From NCBI GenBank assembly GCA_947574135.1, contig CANPIM010000002.1:1-64000 (forward strand): a stretch of 64,000 nucleotides of DNA, written 5' to 3'. The position numbers and the translations under genes were made by a program. The notes beneath the pieces were generated by a model that was given only the letters and a program-made list of their open reading frames with translations, was not told the origin of the DNA and made no database searches. The stretch comes from an uncultured Lachnospiraceae bacterium. Lineage in GTDB: Bacteria > Bacillota > Clostridia > Lachnospirales > Lachnospiraceae. Positions 1 to 8,593 of this stretch are shown one piece after another; positions within the stretch are counted from its first letter, which is position 1, and the number at the start of each line of letters is the position of its first letter.

Positions 1-514
1 AGATTCTCTCCTTCTTCGGGTCAACTACGAAGATTGCATCCGGAACTCTCTTCATTTCCTTGATACCGCCAAGGTTTCTCTCCAGCTTCTCCCACTCTTT
101 TCTCAGTGCGATAACTTCCTTCTTGGGCAGTACATCAAAGGTTCCGTCCTCGGACATTCTCTCGATCTCTTTCAGGCGGTTTACCCGGCTCTGGATGGTC
201 TTAAAGTTGGTCATCATACCGCCAAGCCATCTCTCGTTCACATAGAACATGCCGCAACGCTCTGCCTCTGCCTTAATGGCATCCTGAGCCTGCTTCTTGG
301 TTCCTACGAACAGAATGGTGCCGCCGTCTGCTACAATGTCAAATACAGCCTTGTACGCCTCGTCTACCATTCCTACAGATTTTTGCAGGTCAATGATGTA
401 AATGCCGTTCCGCTCGGTATAGATGTAGGGAGCCATCTTGGGGTTCCATCTTCTTGTCTGATGTCCGAAATGAACACCTGCCTCCAGTAACTGCTTCATT
501 GAAATAACGCTCAT
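1..514 (-). CDS. rpsB: 30S ribosomal protein S2, partial (C-terminus outside window)
   Basis: Ribosomal protein S2 of the small subunit; it binds late in 30S assembly near S1 and the head-body junction. The visible 171 residues begin [19 protein letters not shown], the classic S2 N-terminus, and continue through [12 protein letters not shown], the IIDLQKS stretch and the [12 protein letters not shown] motif. The start is fixed by a good site (GGAGGAAAGAG) just upstream of the ATG at 514. The reading frame runs off the left edge, so about one third of the protein is missing. tsf usually follows rpsB in this phylum, but it would lie outside. A promoter and a structured leader lie upstream (see 543-612 and 635-663). 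Confidence 0.97.
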   Translation of the reverse strand, partial: MSVISMKQLLEAGVHFGHQTRRWNPKMAPYIYTERNGIYIIDLQKSVGMVDEAYKAVFDIVADGGTILFVGTKKQAQDAIKAEAERCGMFYVNERWLGGMMTNFKTIQSRVNRLKEIERMSEDGTFDVLPKKEVIALRKEWEKLERNLGGIKEMKRVPDAIFVVDPKKERI

Positions 515-542
515 GTCTCTTTCCTCCATTTTGGTTGTTCTT

Positions 543-612
543 CCGCAGGCTTTGTTACCTTAAAGACCAAGGTCATATCTAAACCTTGGCACCGTTCTTG
601 GCTCCACCTGCG
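543..612 (-). promoter_or_regulatory. Structured 5' leader of rpsB, possible S2 autoregulatory element
   Basis: On the minus strand the 115-base leader between the promoter and rpsB contains a perfect 7-bp stem (CCAAGGT/ACCTTGG, plus-strand 567-573 and 583-589). This is enclosed by a long-range pairing CGCAGG/CCTGCG (plus-strand 607-612 and 544-549). No uridine run follows, so this is not a terminator. Ribosomal-protein operons often carry leader structures bound by their own product. That role is an inference here. Confidence 0.4.
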
Positions 613-634
613 TGCTTATTGCGCTAACTGGATA

Positions 635-663
635 AGTGTAGCATAAAAACATTTCAGTTTCAA
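635..663 (-). promoter_or_regulatory. Sigma-A promoter for rpsB
   Basis: Minus-strand -35 TTGAAA (plus 658-663), a 17-base spacer and -10 TACACT (plus 635-640). The expected start of transcription is about 115 bases before the rpsB ATG, which leaves room for the structured leader. Confidence 0.6.
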
Positions 664-690
664 GCACTTTTTCCTGTTTATTTCCCTTTT

Positions 691-1908
691 TCAACAGAAC
701 ACATGTTCTCTCAACCTCTCCATAGCTTCCTGAACCAGAGAAAAAGGCAGAGCCAGGTTTACCCGAATATGATGGGACCCAAAAAACGGTCTGCCGTCCT
801 GCCAGATAACTCCCACCCGGATGCCTGCCTCTATAAGCTCATCCATGGTTTTTCCATGGCTCTCACACCAGGCCTGGCAGTCCAGAAACAGCATATAGGT
901 TCCCTGGGGGCGAGCCACAAAAACACCGGGAAAATGCGCCTGTATGTAGTCGCAGGCATACTCCACATTCCGGGTCAAAACCTGGCGCAGCTCTGCAAGC
1001 CACAGTTCGCCCTCCTGAGTGTAGGCCCCTAATAGTCCGTGCATGGACAATACATTCATCTCATTATAGCGGCTCAGGGACGCCTCCTTCAACACCCGAT
1101 CCCGCAGCCAGGGATCGTATATAATATGGTAGCTTCCCACCAGTCCCGCCAGATTAAAGGTCTTGGAGGGCGCATACAGGGCCACCGTGCGCATACGTGC
1201 ATCCTGGGAAACGGATTGGGTGGGAATGTGGCGATACCCTTCCAGGGTCAGATCCGACCAGATTTCATCCGAGATCACATACACCCCGTGCTTCCGGAAT
1301 ATTTCCATGGCCCCGGAAAGCTCCCACTCCTCCCACACCCGTCCGCAGGGATTGTGAGGAGAACAGAGAATGGCCGCATGAATATGGAATTTCTGAATCT
1401 TAGCCTCCATATCTGCAAAATCCATGCGCCACACCCCCTTGTCGTCCAGCTGCAGGGGACTGTGCACACTGTGAAAGCCGTTATTCTCCAGGGTGGCCGT
1501 AAATCCAATATAGGTGGGAGAATGAAGCAATACCTGATCTCCCCGGGAGCACACGGCCCGAAGCGCGCTAATCACGCCCCCAAGCACCCCGTTCTCGTAG
1601 CCAATGTGCTCCCTCAAAAGCCCGGTAACTCCATGCTGTCTTTCCTGCCAGCGAATAATCGCCTCATAATAGGAATCCCGTGGATGAAAATATCCAAAAG
1701 ACGGATGCTCGGCCCGGGCCACCAAAGCCTGGATAACAGAAGGCACCACAGGAAAATTCATATCCGCCACCCACATGGGAATCCGGGAAAACCCTTTCTC
1801 CACCCGATCTCCGCCTCTGTCCTCTCCGGAAGGCGCCGGAAGCCCGTCCACTGCAATGGCATCCATTCCCCTCCGGTCTATCTGTGACGTAAAATCAAAC
1901 CGCATCAT
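691..1908 (-). CDS. PatB/MalY family cystathionine beta-lyase (PLP C-S lyase)
   Basis: A fold-type I PLP enzyme of the aminotransferase class I/II family, 405 residues, normal for PatB/MalY. These proteins cleave C-S bonds of cystathionine or cysteine conjugates to give pyruvate, ammonia and a thiol. Visible hallmarks are MWVADMNFP near residue 45, SPHNPCGR with the PLP-contacting Asn near 186, the ISDEIWSD aspartate near 214 and the Schiff-base lysine in APSKTFNLAG at 249. The start is the first of two consecutive ATGs behind GGGGAGGGAGAATGAG. It is a single gene on the minus strand; the DUF3786 gene lies 46 bases upstream and may be co-transcribed. Substrate is not predictable from sequence. 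MalY proteins of enterobacteria also act as regulators, which is not assumed here. Confidence 0.9.
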   Translation of the reverse strand: MMRFDFTSQIDRRGMDAIAVDGLPAPSGEDRGGDRVEKGFSRIPMWVADMNFPVVPSVIQALVARAEHPSFGYFHPRDSYYEAIIRWQERQHGVTGLLREHIGYENGVLGGVISALRAVCSRGDQVLLHSPTYIGFTATLENNGFHSVHSPLQLDDKGVWRMDFADMEAKIQKFHIHAAILCSPHNPCGRVWEEWELSGAMEIFRKHGVYVISDEIWSDLTLEGYRHIPTQSVSQDARMRTVALYAPSKTFNLAGLVGSYHIIYDPWLRDRVLKEASLSRYNEMNVLSMHGLLGAYTQEGELWLAELRQVLTRNVEYACDYIQAHFPGVFVARPQGTYMLFLDCQAWCESHGKTMDELIEAGIRVGVIWQDGRPFFGSHHIRVNLALPFSLVQEAMERLREHVFC

Positions 1909-1954
1909 CTCATTCTCCCTCCCCAGGCTCTATTAAATTTCCAAAATTTTACAA

Positions 1955-2596
1955 TTAGCACAAACTTTTTAAGGTCGTAATGGAAATATCTCCCACCACG
2001 GCCAAATCCTCCGCCTGATAGGCGTAGGGAAAATTATCGGCAAACAAAATCTGGGAGGAGGGAGGAAACTCCTCGTCCCCTGCCCACAGAATAAACCGCA
2101 CATAAAGCCCATTGATAAACTCAAACTCATAGGCCACATCTCCCATGGAGATCTTTTTGGCTCCCAGCTGCTCCATAGCCCGGGCAAAGGCCTCCAGCTT
2201 AAATCCAAAGCTAAATTTAAGCCTGGTTAAGCACCGCCCCTCAAACTGACGGAAATAAACCTCCCCCCAGGGCACCTCCCGATAGGTGAGAAAACGCCCG
2301 GTTCCCTTGACCAGCTGTCCCTGAATGAGGAATCGGAGCACAATAATCTTGGCCGGAGCGCTGGTAAGCAGCAAAAACGCTCCCTCTTCCTCCTCATGCT
2401 CCTTTCTCACCGTAAAGTCCGGATAGCTCACCAGATAGGAATAGCCCATAAGCCGAATATGAAACAGCCCTTCCTCCTCATCGTAAACCACGCCGCAGCG
2501 CTGGGCCGCTTCTCTGGGGTCAATTTTCCCATATTCTTCCAGGTAATGCTCCAGAGGAATGCGCTCCTTATTATCCTTTTCATACTGTAATTCCAT
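1955..2596 (-). CDS. DUF3786 domain protein, partner of the corrinoid-activator-like protein
   Basis: A 213-residue soluble protein that I recognise as DUF3786, with the pattern HYLEEYGKIDPREAAQRCGV, the GYSYLVSYPDF strand and the LGAKKISMGDVAYEF stretch. Biochemical function is unknown. DUF3786 genes are often found beside ASKHA/ferredoxin proteins and corrinoid methyltransferase genes in anaerobes. Here the gene lies 21 bases downstream of the ASKHA gene and is surely in the same operon. Start: ATG at 2596 behind GAAAGGAAGCGGAGC. No signal peptide or membrane segment. A role in handling corrinoid or metal-dependent methyl-transfer enzymes is inference from neighbourhood only. Confidence 0.8.
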   Translation of the reverse strand: MELQYEKDNKERIPLEHYLEEYGKIDPREAAQRCGVVYDEEEGLFHIRLMGYSYLVSYPDFTVRKEHEEEEGAFLLLTSAPAKIIVLRFLIQGQLVKGTGRFLTYREVPWGEVYFRQFEGRCLTRLKFSFGFKLEAFARAMEQLGAKKISMGDVAYEFEFINGLYVRFILWAGDEEFPPSSQILFADNFPYAYQAEDLAVVGDISITTLKSLC

Positions 2597-2617
2597 GCTC
2601 CGCTTCCTTTCTTCCTC

Positions 2618-4546
2618 CTACCCCTGCTCTACTGACGGAAAGAGCGTGCTATCCGTATGGGGCAGGAAGCAGCAGGCCACAAACTCATCCATATAGCCGG
2701 GCTCTGTGGAGAGCTCCAGATAGGTCATATTCTTGGCCAGCTCATAGGTTTTGCGCTCTGCCTTGGTGGACAAGAGCATGGCGTAAGCTCCGGACAGAGA
2801 AGAATTTCCAATATAATGGTAGCACTCCACCGGAATATCCGGGAACATGCCAATGTTTATGGCATTCTGCATATTAATGCCGCTGCCAATGCCGCCGGCC
2901 ACGTACACCTGCTCAATCATGCTGATATCAAAGTCCAGAGAGCGAAGCATGGTGCGAATAGCTGAGAAAATAGCGCCCTTGGCCCGGATAAAGTTGTCAA
3001 TATCCACCTCCGTAAGCTCCACATCCTTCACAGAGCCGCTCTCCGCCTCAAAGGCCAGCACATAGCTGCCCATGCCGTAGGCATCGTGCTTCACCCGGGA
3101 GCCCTCCCGGATAAATTTCCCCTTGGGACTGATAATCCCGCACCGGAACAGCTCACTGATAATATCGATAATACCAGACCCGCAGATTCCCACAGGCTTG
3201 GTGCCCTCCTCCCCAATAATAGAAAGGGACGGCTCCATGGTATCCCTATCAATGGTACAGGCCTCGATGGCCCCGTCTGTGGCCCGCATACCACAGCTAA
3301 TATCCCCGCCCTCAAAGGCCGGACCCGCGGAGCAGGCACAGCTCATCATAAAATCAGAATTTCCGAACACCAGTTCCCCATTAGTCCCCAGGTCGATGAA
3401 CAGAGAAAACTCCGGCCTGTCCCAGAGACGGCTCACCAAGGTGCCTGCCGTAATATCTCCTCCCACATAGCTGCCAATATTGGGCGCCATAATAATGTGG
3501 GCATCAGGATTCACCTTCAGATTAATATCCGACGCATAGAAGGAATTGGTCTTAAAAAATGCAGGAATATAGGGCTCCATCCGCAGAGGATCCGCGTTAA
3601 TACCCATAAGCAGATGATTCATGGTGGTATTTCCCGCAATGGATACCCGGTAAATATGACGGGTGCTGATACCGGCCGCCCGGCACATCTGCTGAATCAT
3701 GGGATTCAGAGTCTCCGCCACAATGGCATCCTGGAGACGCCCCCGGCCTCCCTGCTTGGTGGACTCAATAATCCGGTTGATCACATCCGCCCCATAGCGA
3801 ATCTGCCCGTTTCCTGTGGAGGCCTTGGCCAGAATCTTTCCGTTAAGCATATTTACCACAACGGCAGAAACCGTGGTGGTTCCAATATCCACTGCCAGGC
3901 CGCCCACAATGAGATCCTCATTATTCCCATGAATATCATATACAAACACGTGGCGCTGGGCCTTTCCGATAATGCACTGCACATCAAAATCATTCCTCCG
4001 CAGCACATCCGGAAGCTTGCGCAAGGTGGCATAGGGAATACGAATATACTGAATGCCCGTCTCCTCCTGCAGAGCCCGAATCACCCGCTCAATGTCCGGC
4101 ATCGTGTCATCCAGGGTGGGAGGCTCCATGCGAATCTTCACAATATGCAGGTTATTCTCCATGGAGAGCCCGATCTCCTCCAGACCTGCCTTGGCCTCCT
4201 CAAAGATCGCCACCTCCTGGGGAGAGCTTAAATCCGCCACCTTCATGCGACTCCGGTAGGCAGACGCAATATCCGGCACCAGCACCTCCACATCTCCGGC
4301 AATGTGGCTTACGCAGGCCAGCCGCCACCCCTCCTCATACTCACTGTCGCTGATATGCCTTGTTTTCTGGGAATCAAGCTTTCCCCCCAGATACTTTACC
4401 TTGCATTTCCCACAGGAAGCATTGCCAGAGCAGGGCGCATCAATCACCACATTGGACTTGCGCGCCGTCTCCAGAAGATTTTCTCCCAGGGCTGTGGAGA
4501 CCACTACCTTTTCCCCGTTTTCAAAATGAAACACAACATTTGCCAT
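2618..4546 (-). CDS. ASKHA-domain ferredoxin protein, RACo-like reductive activator of corrinoid proteins (DUF4445)
   Basis: Proteins of this family use ATP hydrolysis in an actin-like (ASKHA) domain to re-reduce inactive Co(II) corrinoid proteins. The 642-residue length fits. At the N-terminus lies a plant-type [2Fe-2S] ferredoxin domain with cysteines 39, 45, 48 and 78 (C-X5-C-X2-C-X29-C). A linker and middle domain follow, then the ASKHA domain starting at GLAVDIGTTTVSAV near residue 215, with LFIDLGTNGELV and a late VAGGIGSG motif. The start ATG at 4546 is preceded by GGAGAG. Its own promoter is at 4646-4674 and DUF3786 lies downstream. No methyltransferase or acs gene is in the window, so its protein client is unknown. 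Confidence 0.88.
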   Translation of the reverse strand: MANVVFHFENGEKVVVSTALGENLLETARKSNVVIDAPCSGNASCGKCKVKYLGGKLDSQKTRHISDSEYEEGWRLACVSHIAGDVEVLVPDIASAYRSRMKVADLSSPQEVAIFEEAKAGLEEIGLSMENNLHIVKIRMEPPTLDDTMPDIERVIRALQEETGIQYIRIPYATLRKLPDVLRRNDFDVQCIIGKAQRHVFVYDIHGNNEDLIVGGLAVDIGTTTVSAVVVNMLNGKILAKASTGNGQIRYGADVINRIIESTKQGGRGRLQDAIVAETLNPMIQQMCRAAGISTRHIYRVSIAGNTTMNHLLMGINADPLRMEPYIPAFFKTNSFYASDINLKVNPDAHIIMAPNIGSYVGGDITAGTLVSRLWDRPEFSLFIDLGTNGELVFGNSDFMMSCACSAGPAFEGGDISCGMRATDGAIEACTIDRDTMEPSLSIIGEEGTKPVGICGSGIIDIISELFRCGIISPKGKFIREGSRVKHDAYGMGSYVLAFEAESGSVKDVELTEVDIDNFIRAKGAIFSAIRTMLRSLDFDISMIEQVYVAGGIGSGINMQNAINIGMFPDIPVECYHYIGNSSLSGAYAMLLSTKAERKTYELAKNMTYLELSTEPGYMDEFVACCFLPHTDSTLFPSVEQG

Positions 4547-4645
4547 CCGTATCTCTCCTCCAAAATCCTATCGTTTTTGCAGCTTTCCCTTCTGGCTCCC
4601 GGCACAGACAAACCAGATGCAGCCATGCCCAAGCTCGTTGCATTT

Positions 4646-4674
4646 ATTATAACAGGGCCCCGCGGGACTGTCAA
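4646..4674 (-). promoter_or_regulatory. Consensus sigma-A promoter of the ASKHA/DUF3786 operon
   Basis: Perfect consensus on the minus strand: -35 TTGACA (plus 4669-4674), 17-base spacer, -10 TATAAT (plus 4646-4651). The spacer carries the GC-rich palindrome GGGCCCCGCGGG, part of which could serve as an operator. Transcription should start about 90 bases before the ATG at 4546. Confidence 0.75.
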
Positions 4675-5065
4675 TTTTTTGTCAGACTGATTCTGTCTTT
4701 CTTTCCACCTTTCTTGCCGCCTGGATGCCAAAAGCAATACAGGGATTCCCAATGATCTGCCAACACCTGGTCTGCTCTTGTCTGCTTTCATAAAAGACAA
4801 TTTCAAGCTTTATCTTTCGTCGATTTATCTGTTTTTCTGCATTATGTAAAACCACGAAAGAAATTAGTAAAAATAACGAAATAAATCGAAAATTTCTATG
4901 AAAAATGACGTACACATTTTCATTGCTTTCCCCCACCCAACATGCTATGGTAAAGATGAAAAGAACATAACTAGGTGCGGCAGGGAGCGCACGATTCAGA
5001 CGTCGGTGAACAGAGAGCGAATTATCTTTGGGCATCGGCGTTTGTGCACAAAGCAGAGGAGAATT
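4675..5065. other. Divergent intergenic region between the ASKHA gene and the MATE gene
   Basis: AT-rich spacer between two divergent transcription units. A plus-strand promoter is visible at 4923-4951. The open frame running upstream from the MATE start (from 4898) lacks a ribosome site and does not resemble MATE sequence, so I treat it as leader. No RNA gene was recognised. Confidence 0.5.
4923..4951 (+). promoter_or_regulatory. Sigma-A promoter for the MATE exporter
   Basis: -35 TTGCTT (4923-4928), 17-base spacer, -10 TATGGT (4946-4951). It predicts a leader of roughly 110 bases before the MATE ATG at 5066. Confidence 0.5.
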
Positions 5066-6442
5066 ATGAAAAGAGAACGAGTAAAACAACATGAGATGGA
5101 CATGTGCAATGGGTCCATTCCCAAAAAAATGCTGGTGTTTGCATGGCCGGTAATGTTCTCCAGCATTCTGCAGCTGCTCTTTAATGCGGCGGATGTGGTG
5201 GTGGTGGGTCGGTTTGCAGGGGATAATTCCCTGGCAGCCGTGGGCTCTAACGCCATTCTTATCAGCCTTATCACCAGTCTGTTTATCGGCATGTCCGTAG
5301 GCGTCAGTGTGACCACCGGCCATTTCTACGGAGCCAGGCAGGAAACAGATCTGAGCCAGACCGTACATACGGCCATTCTTATGAGCCTGTTTAGCGGCAT
5401 TTTTATGACCGTTCTGGGGATCGTGGGCGCCCGGCAGATTCTCGTCTGGATGCAGACCCCGGACGAGGTGATGGATCTGGCGGTTCTGTACCTGCGCATC
5501 TATTTCCTGGGTATGATCGCCATGATGGTATACAATTTCGGGGCAGCCGTTCTGCGGGCCATTGGGGATTCCAGGAGGCCTCTGTATTTCCTGCTGACTG
5601 CCGGTATCATCAATGTTGTTCTAAATATGTTTTTTGTCATTGTCCTGAAAATGGACGTGGCCGGCGTAGCCCTGGGCACGGTTATCTCTCAGTCCATCTC
5701 CGCCATTCTGGTCATATATTGTCTCCTCCATGAGGAGAGCAGCATCCGGCTGGACCTTGGGAGGCTGCGGATTTACCCGGACAAACTAAGGCAGATTCTA
5801 AAGGTGGGACTGCCCGCCGGCCTTGAGGGCTTTATCTTTGCCCTGTCCTGTGTAGTCATCCAGTCTGCCATCAACAGCTTCGGGCCTGTGGTGGTGGCCG
5901 GGAGCTCTGCGGCCGCCAATCTGGAAAATTTTGTATACTACTCCATGTATGCCTTTTACCAGTCAGCCCTGGCCTTTATCAGCCAGAATGTGGGAGCCAA
6001 AAACTATTTCCGCATCCGCCGCATCCTGTTTACAGGGCTATTGTATGTATTGGTTACCGGACTTGTGGTGGGAAATCTCATGGTATTCTTTGGGGAAGCC
6101 CTGCTTGGGTTATACTCCCCGAACCCGGAGGTGGTGGCCACCGGCATGGTTCGGGTGCGGATCCTGGCAAGAACCTACGTACTCTGCGGCATGCTGGACA
6201 TTGTGGTGGGAACCATGCGAGGGCTGGGCTATTCCGTACTGCCCACCATTGTCTCCCTGCTGTGGATCTGCGGGACCCGGCTTATCTGGCTGGCCACGGT
6301 TTTTCAGATGGATCGCTTCCATTCTGCAGCCACCGTGTACTGCTCCTTCCCCATCTCCTGGACCATTACCCTGTCCGTCCATATCTGCTGCCTTTTGTGG
6401 GTACATCGGCGGTTGCGGACCAAGTACCAGATTGTATTCTGA
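5066..6442 (+). CDS. MATE family multidrug/cation antiporter
   Basis: A 458-residue polytopic membrane protein with the 12-helix MATE layout in two homologous halves. The N-terminal half shows GSIPKKMLVFAWPVMFSSIL and FNAADVVVVGRFAG, and the second half begins near ILKVGLPAGLEGFIFALS. MATE proteins export cationic drugs or metabolites using Na+ or H+ gradients. I chose the ATG at 5066 because AGAGGAGAATT precedes it directly; the frame is open back to 4898 but has no site there. It is a stand-alone transcription unit behind the promoter at 4923. The natural substrate cannot be predicted. Confidence 0.93.
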   Translation: MKRERVKQHEMDMCNGSIPKKMLVFAWPVMFSSILQLLFNAADVVVVGRFAGDNSLAAVGSNAILISLITSLFIGMSVGVSVTTGHFYGARQETDLSQTVHTAILMSLFSGIFMTVLGIVGARQILVWMQTPDEVMDLAVLYLRIYFLGMIAMMVYNFGAAVLRAIGDSRRPLYFLLTAGIINVVLNMFFVIVLKMDVAGVALGTVISQSISAILVIYCLLHEESSIRLDLGRLRIYPDKLRQILKVGLPAGLEGFIFALSCVVIQSAINSFGPVVVAGSSAAANLENFVYYSMYAFYQSALAFISQNVGAKNYFRIRRILFTGLLYVLVTGLVVGNLMVFFGEALLGLYSPNPEVVATGMVRVRILARTYVLCGMLDIVVGTMRGLGYSVLPTIVSLLWICGTRLIWLATVFQMDRFHSAATVYCSFPISWTITLSVHICCLLWVHRRLRTKYQIVF

Positions 6443-6539
6443 GAAAAAGAGGCCATAGCCCCTGCAATTTAGCCTTGACTGTTTCCCCTTTTAATGCGAA
6501 AATGGAGACAGTCATTGATATTTGCAGAGAGGAGAACGC

Positions 6540-8462
6540 ATGTCAAAAACCGATTATGAAAAAGCCAGAAAAATGGCTCAGAAGGCCTATCGCATTGCAC
6601 CTGTAAAGGGAATTTATCCCTATCTTCAGGTTCTGGATGACATTCTTTCCTATACAAAAGTCGTTTCTGAGGTGGACCTGGGGCTGGTGGAGGTTCCCCT
6701 GGACTTAATCGCCGGAACAAAAACGGCCGGCCGTACCCAGGCCTTTGCCAATAACTTTATGCCCTTGCTTCCGGAAACCTCGGAGTTTGCCGTAAAATGG
6801 ATGCATCTCTATGAATCCCATCTGGAGGAGGGAATTCGGGATCCCATTATCGCCTACGAATTTATGAACCGTTTCTACGTGGTGGAGGGAAATAAGCGGG
6901 TCAGTGTCCTGAAATATGCAGGCGCCGTCAGTGTCCACGCCTATGTGACCCGGGTGATTCCCCAGAGAACCGATGATAAGGACGTGAAGATTTACTATGA
7001 GTTTCTGGATTTTTACCGTCTCACCTCCTTAAACGACGTGTGGTTCACCCAGGAGGGAAGCTATCAAAAGCTTTTAAGTCTCCTGGAAAAGGATCCGGAC
7101 CATGTGTGGAGCCATGACGAGCGGCTGGATTTCCATTCCTCCTATATCCATTTTACGGATGTGTTTGAGGAAAAGGGAGGGCACAGCCTTCCTCTCACCC
7201 CCGGGGATGCCTTTTTATCCTATCTGGATGTTTACGGCTACCAGGGACTGTGGGAAAAGCCTTTTCACCAGATACGCCAGGAGCTGGAAAAGCTGTGGCC
7301 GGACCTGGAAATTTTCCCGGGAAAGCCTCCCAAAAAGCTGGTGATGCAGCCGGAGAAGGAGCATTCCCGCTCTGTTATCAGCCAGCTGCTTCCGGTGACG
7401 CCTTCTGTCCTGAAAATTGCCTTTCTCCACGACAAAAATAAGGAGATTTCCAGCTGGACCTATGGTCATGAGCTGGGACGCCTGCACCTGAATGAGGTGT
7501 TTTCAGAGCGTGTCCAGACCACCTGCTATGATAATATAAATTCCGAAGAGCTGGGCTTAAAAACCATTGACCAGGCCGTTGCAGCAGGCTACAAGGTCAT
7601 CTTTACCACCACGCCTAAGCTTTTGGGCGCCAGCATCAAGGCTGCCATCAAATATCCGGACATTAAAATATTAAACTGCTCCTTAAATGCCTACAGCGGA
7701 CATCTGCGCACCTACTATGGCCGCCTGTATGAGGCCAAATTCCTCACGGGCGCTCTGGCCGGTATTTTGTCTGAGACCGATAAGGTTGGCTATCTGGCCG
7801 ACTATCCTATCTTTGGTATGACGGCCAACATCAATGCCTTTGCCCTGGGCGTGCAGATGACCAATCCCAAGGCCCGGGTCTATCTGGAGTGGTCCACCGT
7901 AAAGGGCTGTAACCCGGAGGAGAGTTTCCGCTCCCGGAATATCTCTTATATCTCCGGCCAGGACCTTATCACTCCCCAGAATGCCTCCCGCAAATTCGGT
8001 CTCTACGATATCCGGGGGGAGGAAATGATCAATGTAGCCGCATCCATCTGGCACTGGGGCAAGTTTTATGAGCGGATTGTCCACAATATCCTCAACGGCA
8101 CCTGGAAAAAGGAGCCGGCAGGGAAGCAGCGCACCTCCATCAATTACTGGTGGGGAATGTCCTCCGGCATGATCGATGTGATCTGCACCAAAAATATTCC
8201 TGACAAGACCCAGTGGCTCATTGAGCTTCTGAAAAAGGAGATTGCCGCCTTCCACTACAATCCCTTCTCCGGAAGCCTCTATGCCCAGGACGGGACCCTG
8301 AAAAGCAAGGAGGGCGAGGAGCTGACCCCAGAGGAAATCATCTCCATGGACTGGCTGCTCCACAATGTGGAGGGTGTGATTCCCACCCTGGATATGCTCA
8401 TTGAAGAGGCAAAGCCCATGATGGAGCTGCAGGGAATCGGGGTGGCCCAGGAGCTTGGGTGA
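6540..8462 (+). CDS. BMP-family (PnrA-like) substrate-binding protein with ParB-like N-terminal domain, cytosolic
   Basis: A 640-residue protein without signal peptide, lipobox or membrane segment. The C-terminal half (from about residue 290, starting LKIAFLHDKNKEISSWTYGHE) is a periplasmic-binding-protein type I fold of the BMP/PnrA family, which normally binds nucleosides outside the membrane. The N-terminal part (about 50-140) carries a ParB/sulfiredoxin-like block with EGNKRVSVLKY near 116-126. The ATG at 6540 is preceded by AGAGGAGAACGC. No permease or ATPase gene is adjacent, so this is not a normal importer component. A cytosolic sensor or effector role is inference. A strong bidirectional terminator follows. 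Confidence 0.8.
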   Translation: MSKTDYEKARKMAQKAYRIAPVKGIYPYLQVLDDILSYTKVVSEVDLGLVEVPLDLIAGTKTAGRTQAFANNFMPLLPETSEFAVKWMHLYESHLEEGIRDPIIAYEFMNRFYVVEGNKRVSVLKYAGAVSVHAYVTRVIPQRTDDKDVKIYYEFLDFYRLTSLNDVWFTQEGSYQKLLSLLEKDPDHVWSHDERLDFHSSYIHFTDVFEEKGGHSLPLTPGDAFLSYLDVYGYQGLWEKPFHQIRQELEKLWPDLEIFPGKPPKKLVMQPEKEHSRSVISQLLPVTPSVLKIAFLHDKNKEISSWTYGHELGRLHLNEVFSERVQTTCYDNINSEELGLKTIDQAVAAGYKVIFTTTPKLLGASIKAAIKYPDIKILNCSLNAYSGHLRTYYGRLYEAKFLTGALAGILSETDKVGYLADYPIFGMTANINAFALGVQMTNPKARVYLEWSTVKGCNPEESFRSRNISYISGQDLITPQNASRKFGLYDIRGEEMINVAASIWHWGKFYERIVHNILNGTWKKEPAGKQRTSINYWWGMSSGMIDVICTKNIPDKTQWLIELLKKEIAAFHYNPFSGSLYAQDGTLKSKEGEELTPEEIISMDWLLHNVEGVIPTLDMLIEEAKPMMELQGIGVAQELG

Positions 8463-8505
8463 GAGCTTCCGGATAAATAGCTCCGAAAAAGAAAAAAGTA
8501 AAAAA

Positions 8506-8566
8506 CCAGAGGGATATCCTCTGCCAAGTGTTATGGCATTGGGATGTCCCTCTGGCTTCTTAATTT
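8506..8566. terminator. Bidirectional rho-independent terminator
   Basis: Arms CCAGAGGGA (8506-8514) and TCCCTCTGG (8547-8555) are perfectly complementary. A T-run follows on the plus strand and an A-run precedes, so both the BMP gene (plus) and the operon starting at 11302 (minus) can terminate here. Confidence 0.85.
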
Positions 8567-8593
8567 TTTATCCACGCTTTGCGCAACAAATAG

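Noticed and set aside
3086..4231. 381-codon open frame on the plus strand
   Set aside because: Mirror of the ASKHA gene, which has full family motifs; the antisense translation shows none.
4898..5065. N-terminal extension of the MATE protein
   Set aside because: The 56 extra codons have no ribosome site and no membrane character, while AGAGGAG precedes the ATG at 5066.
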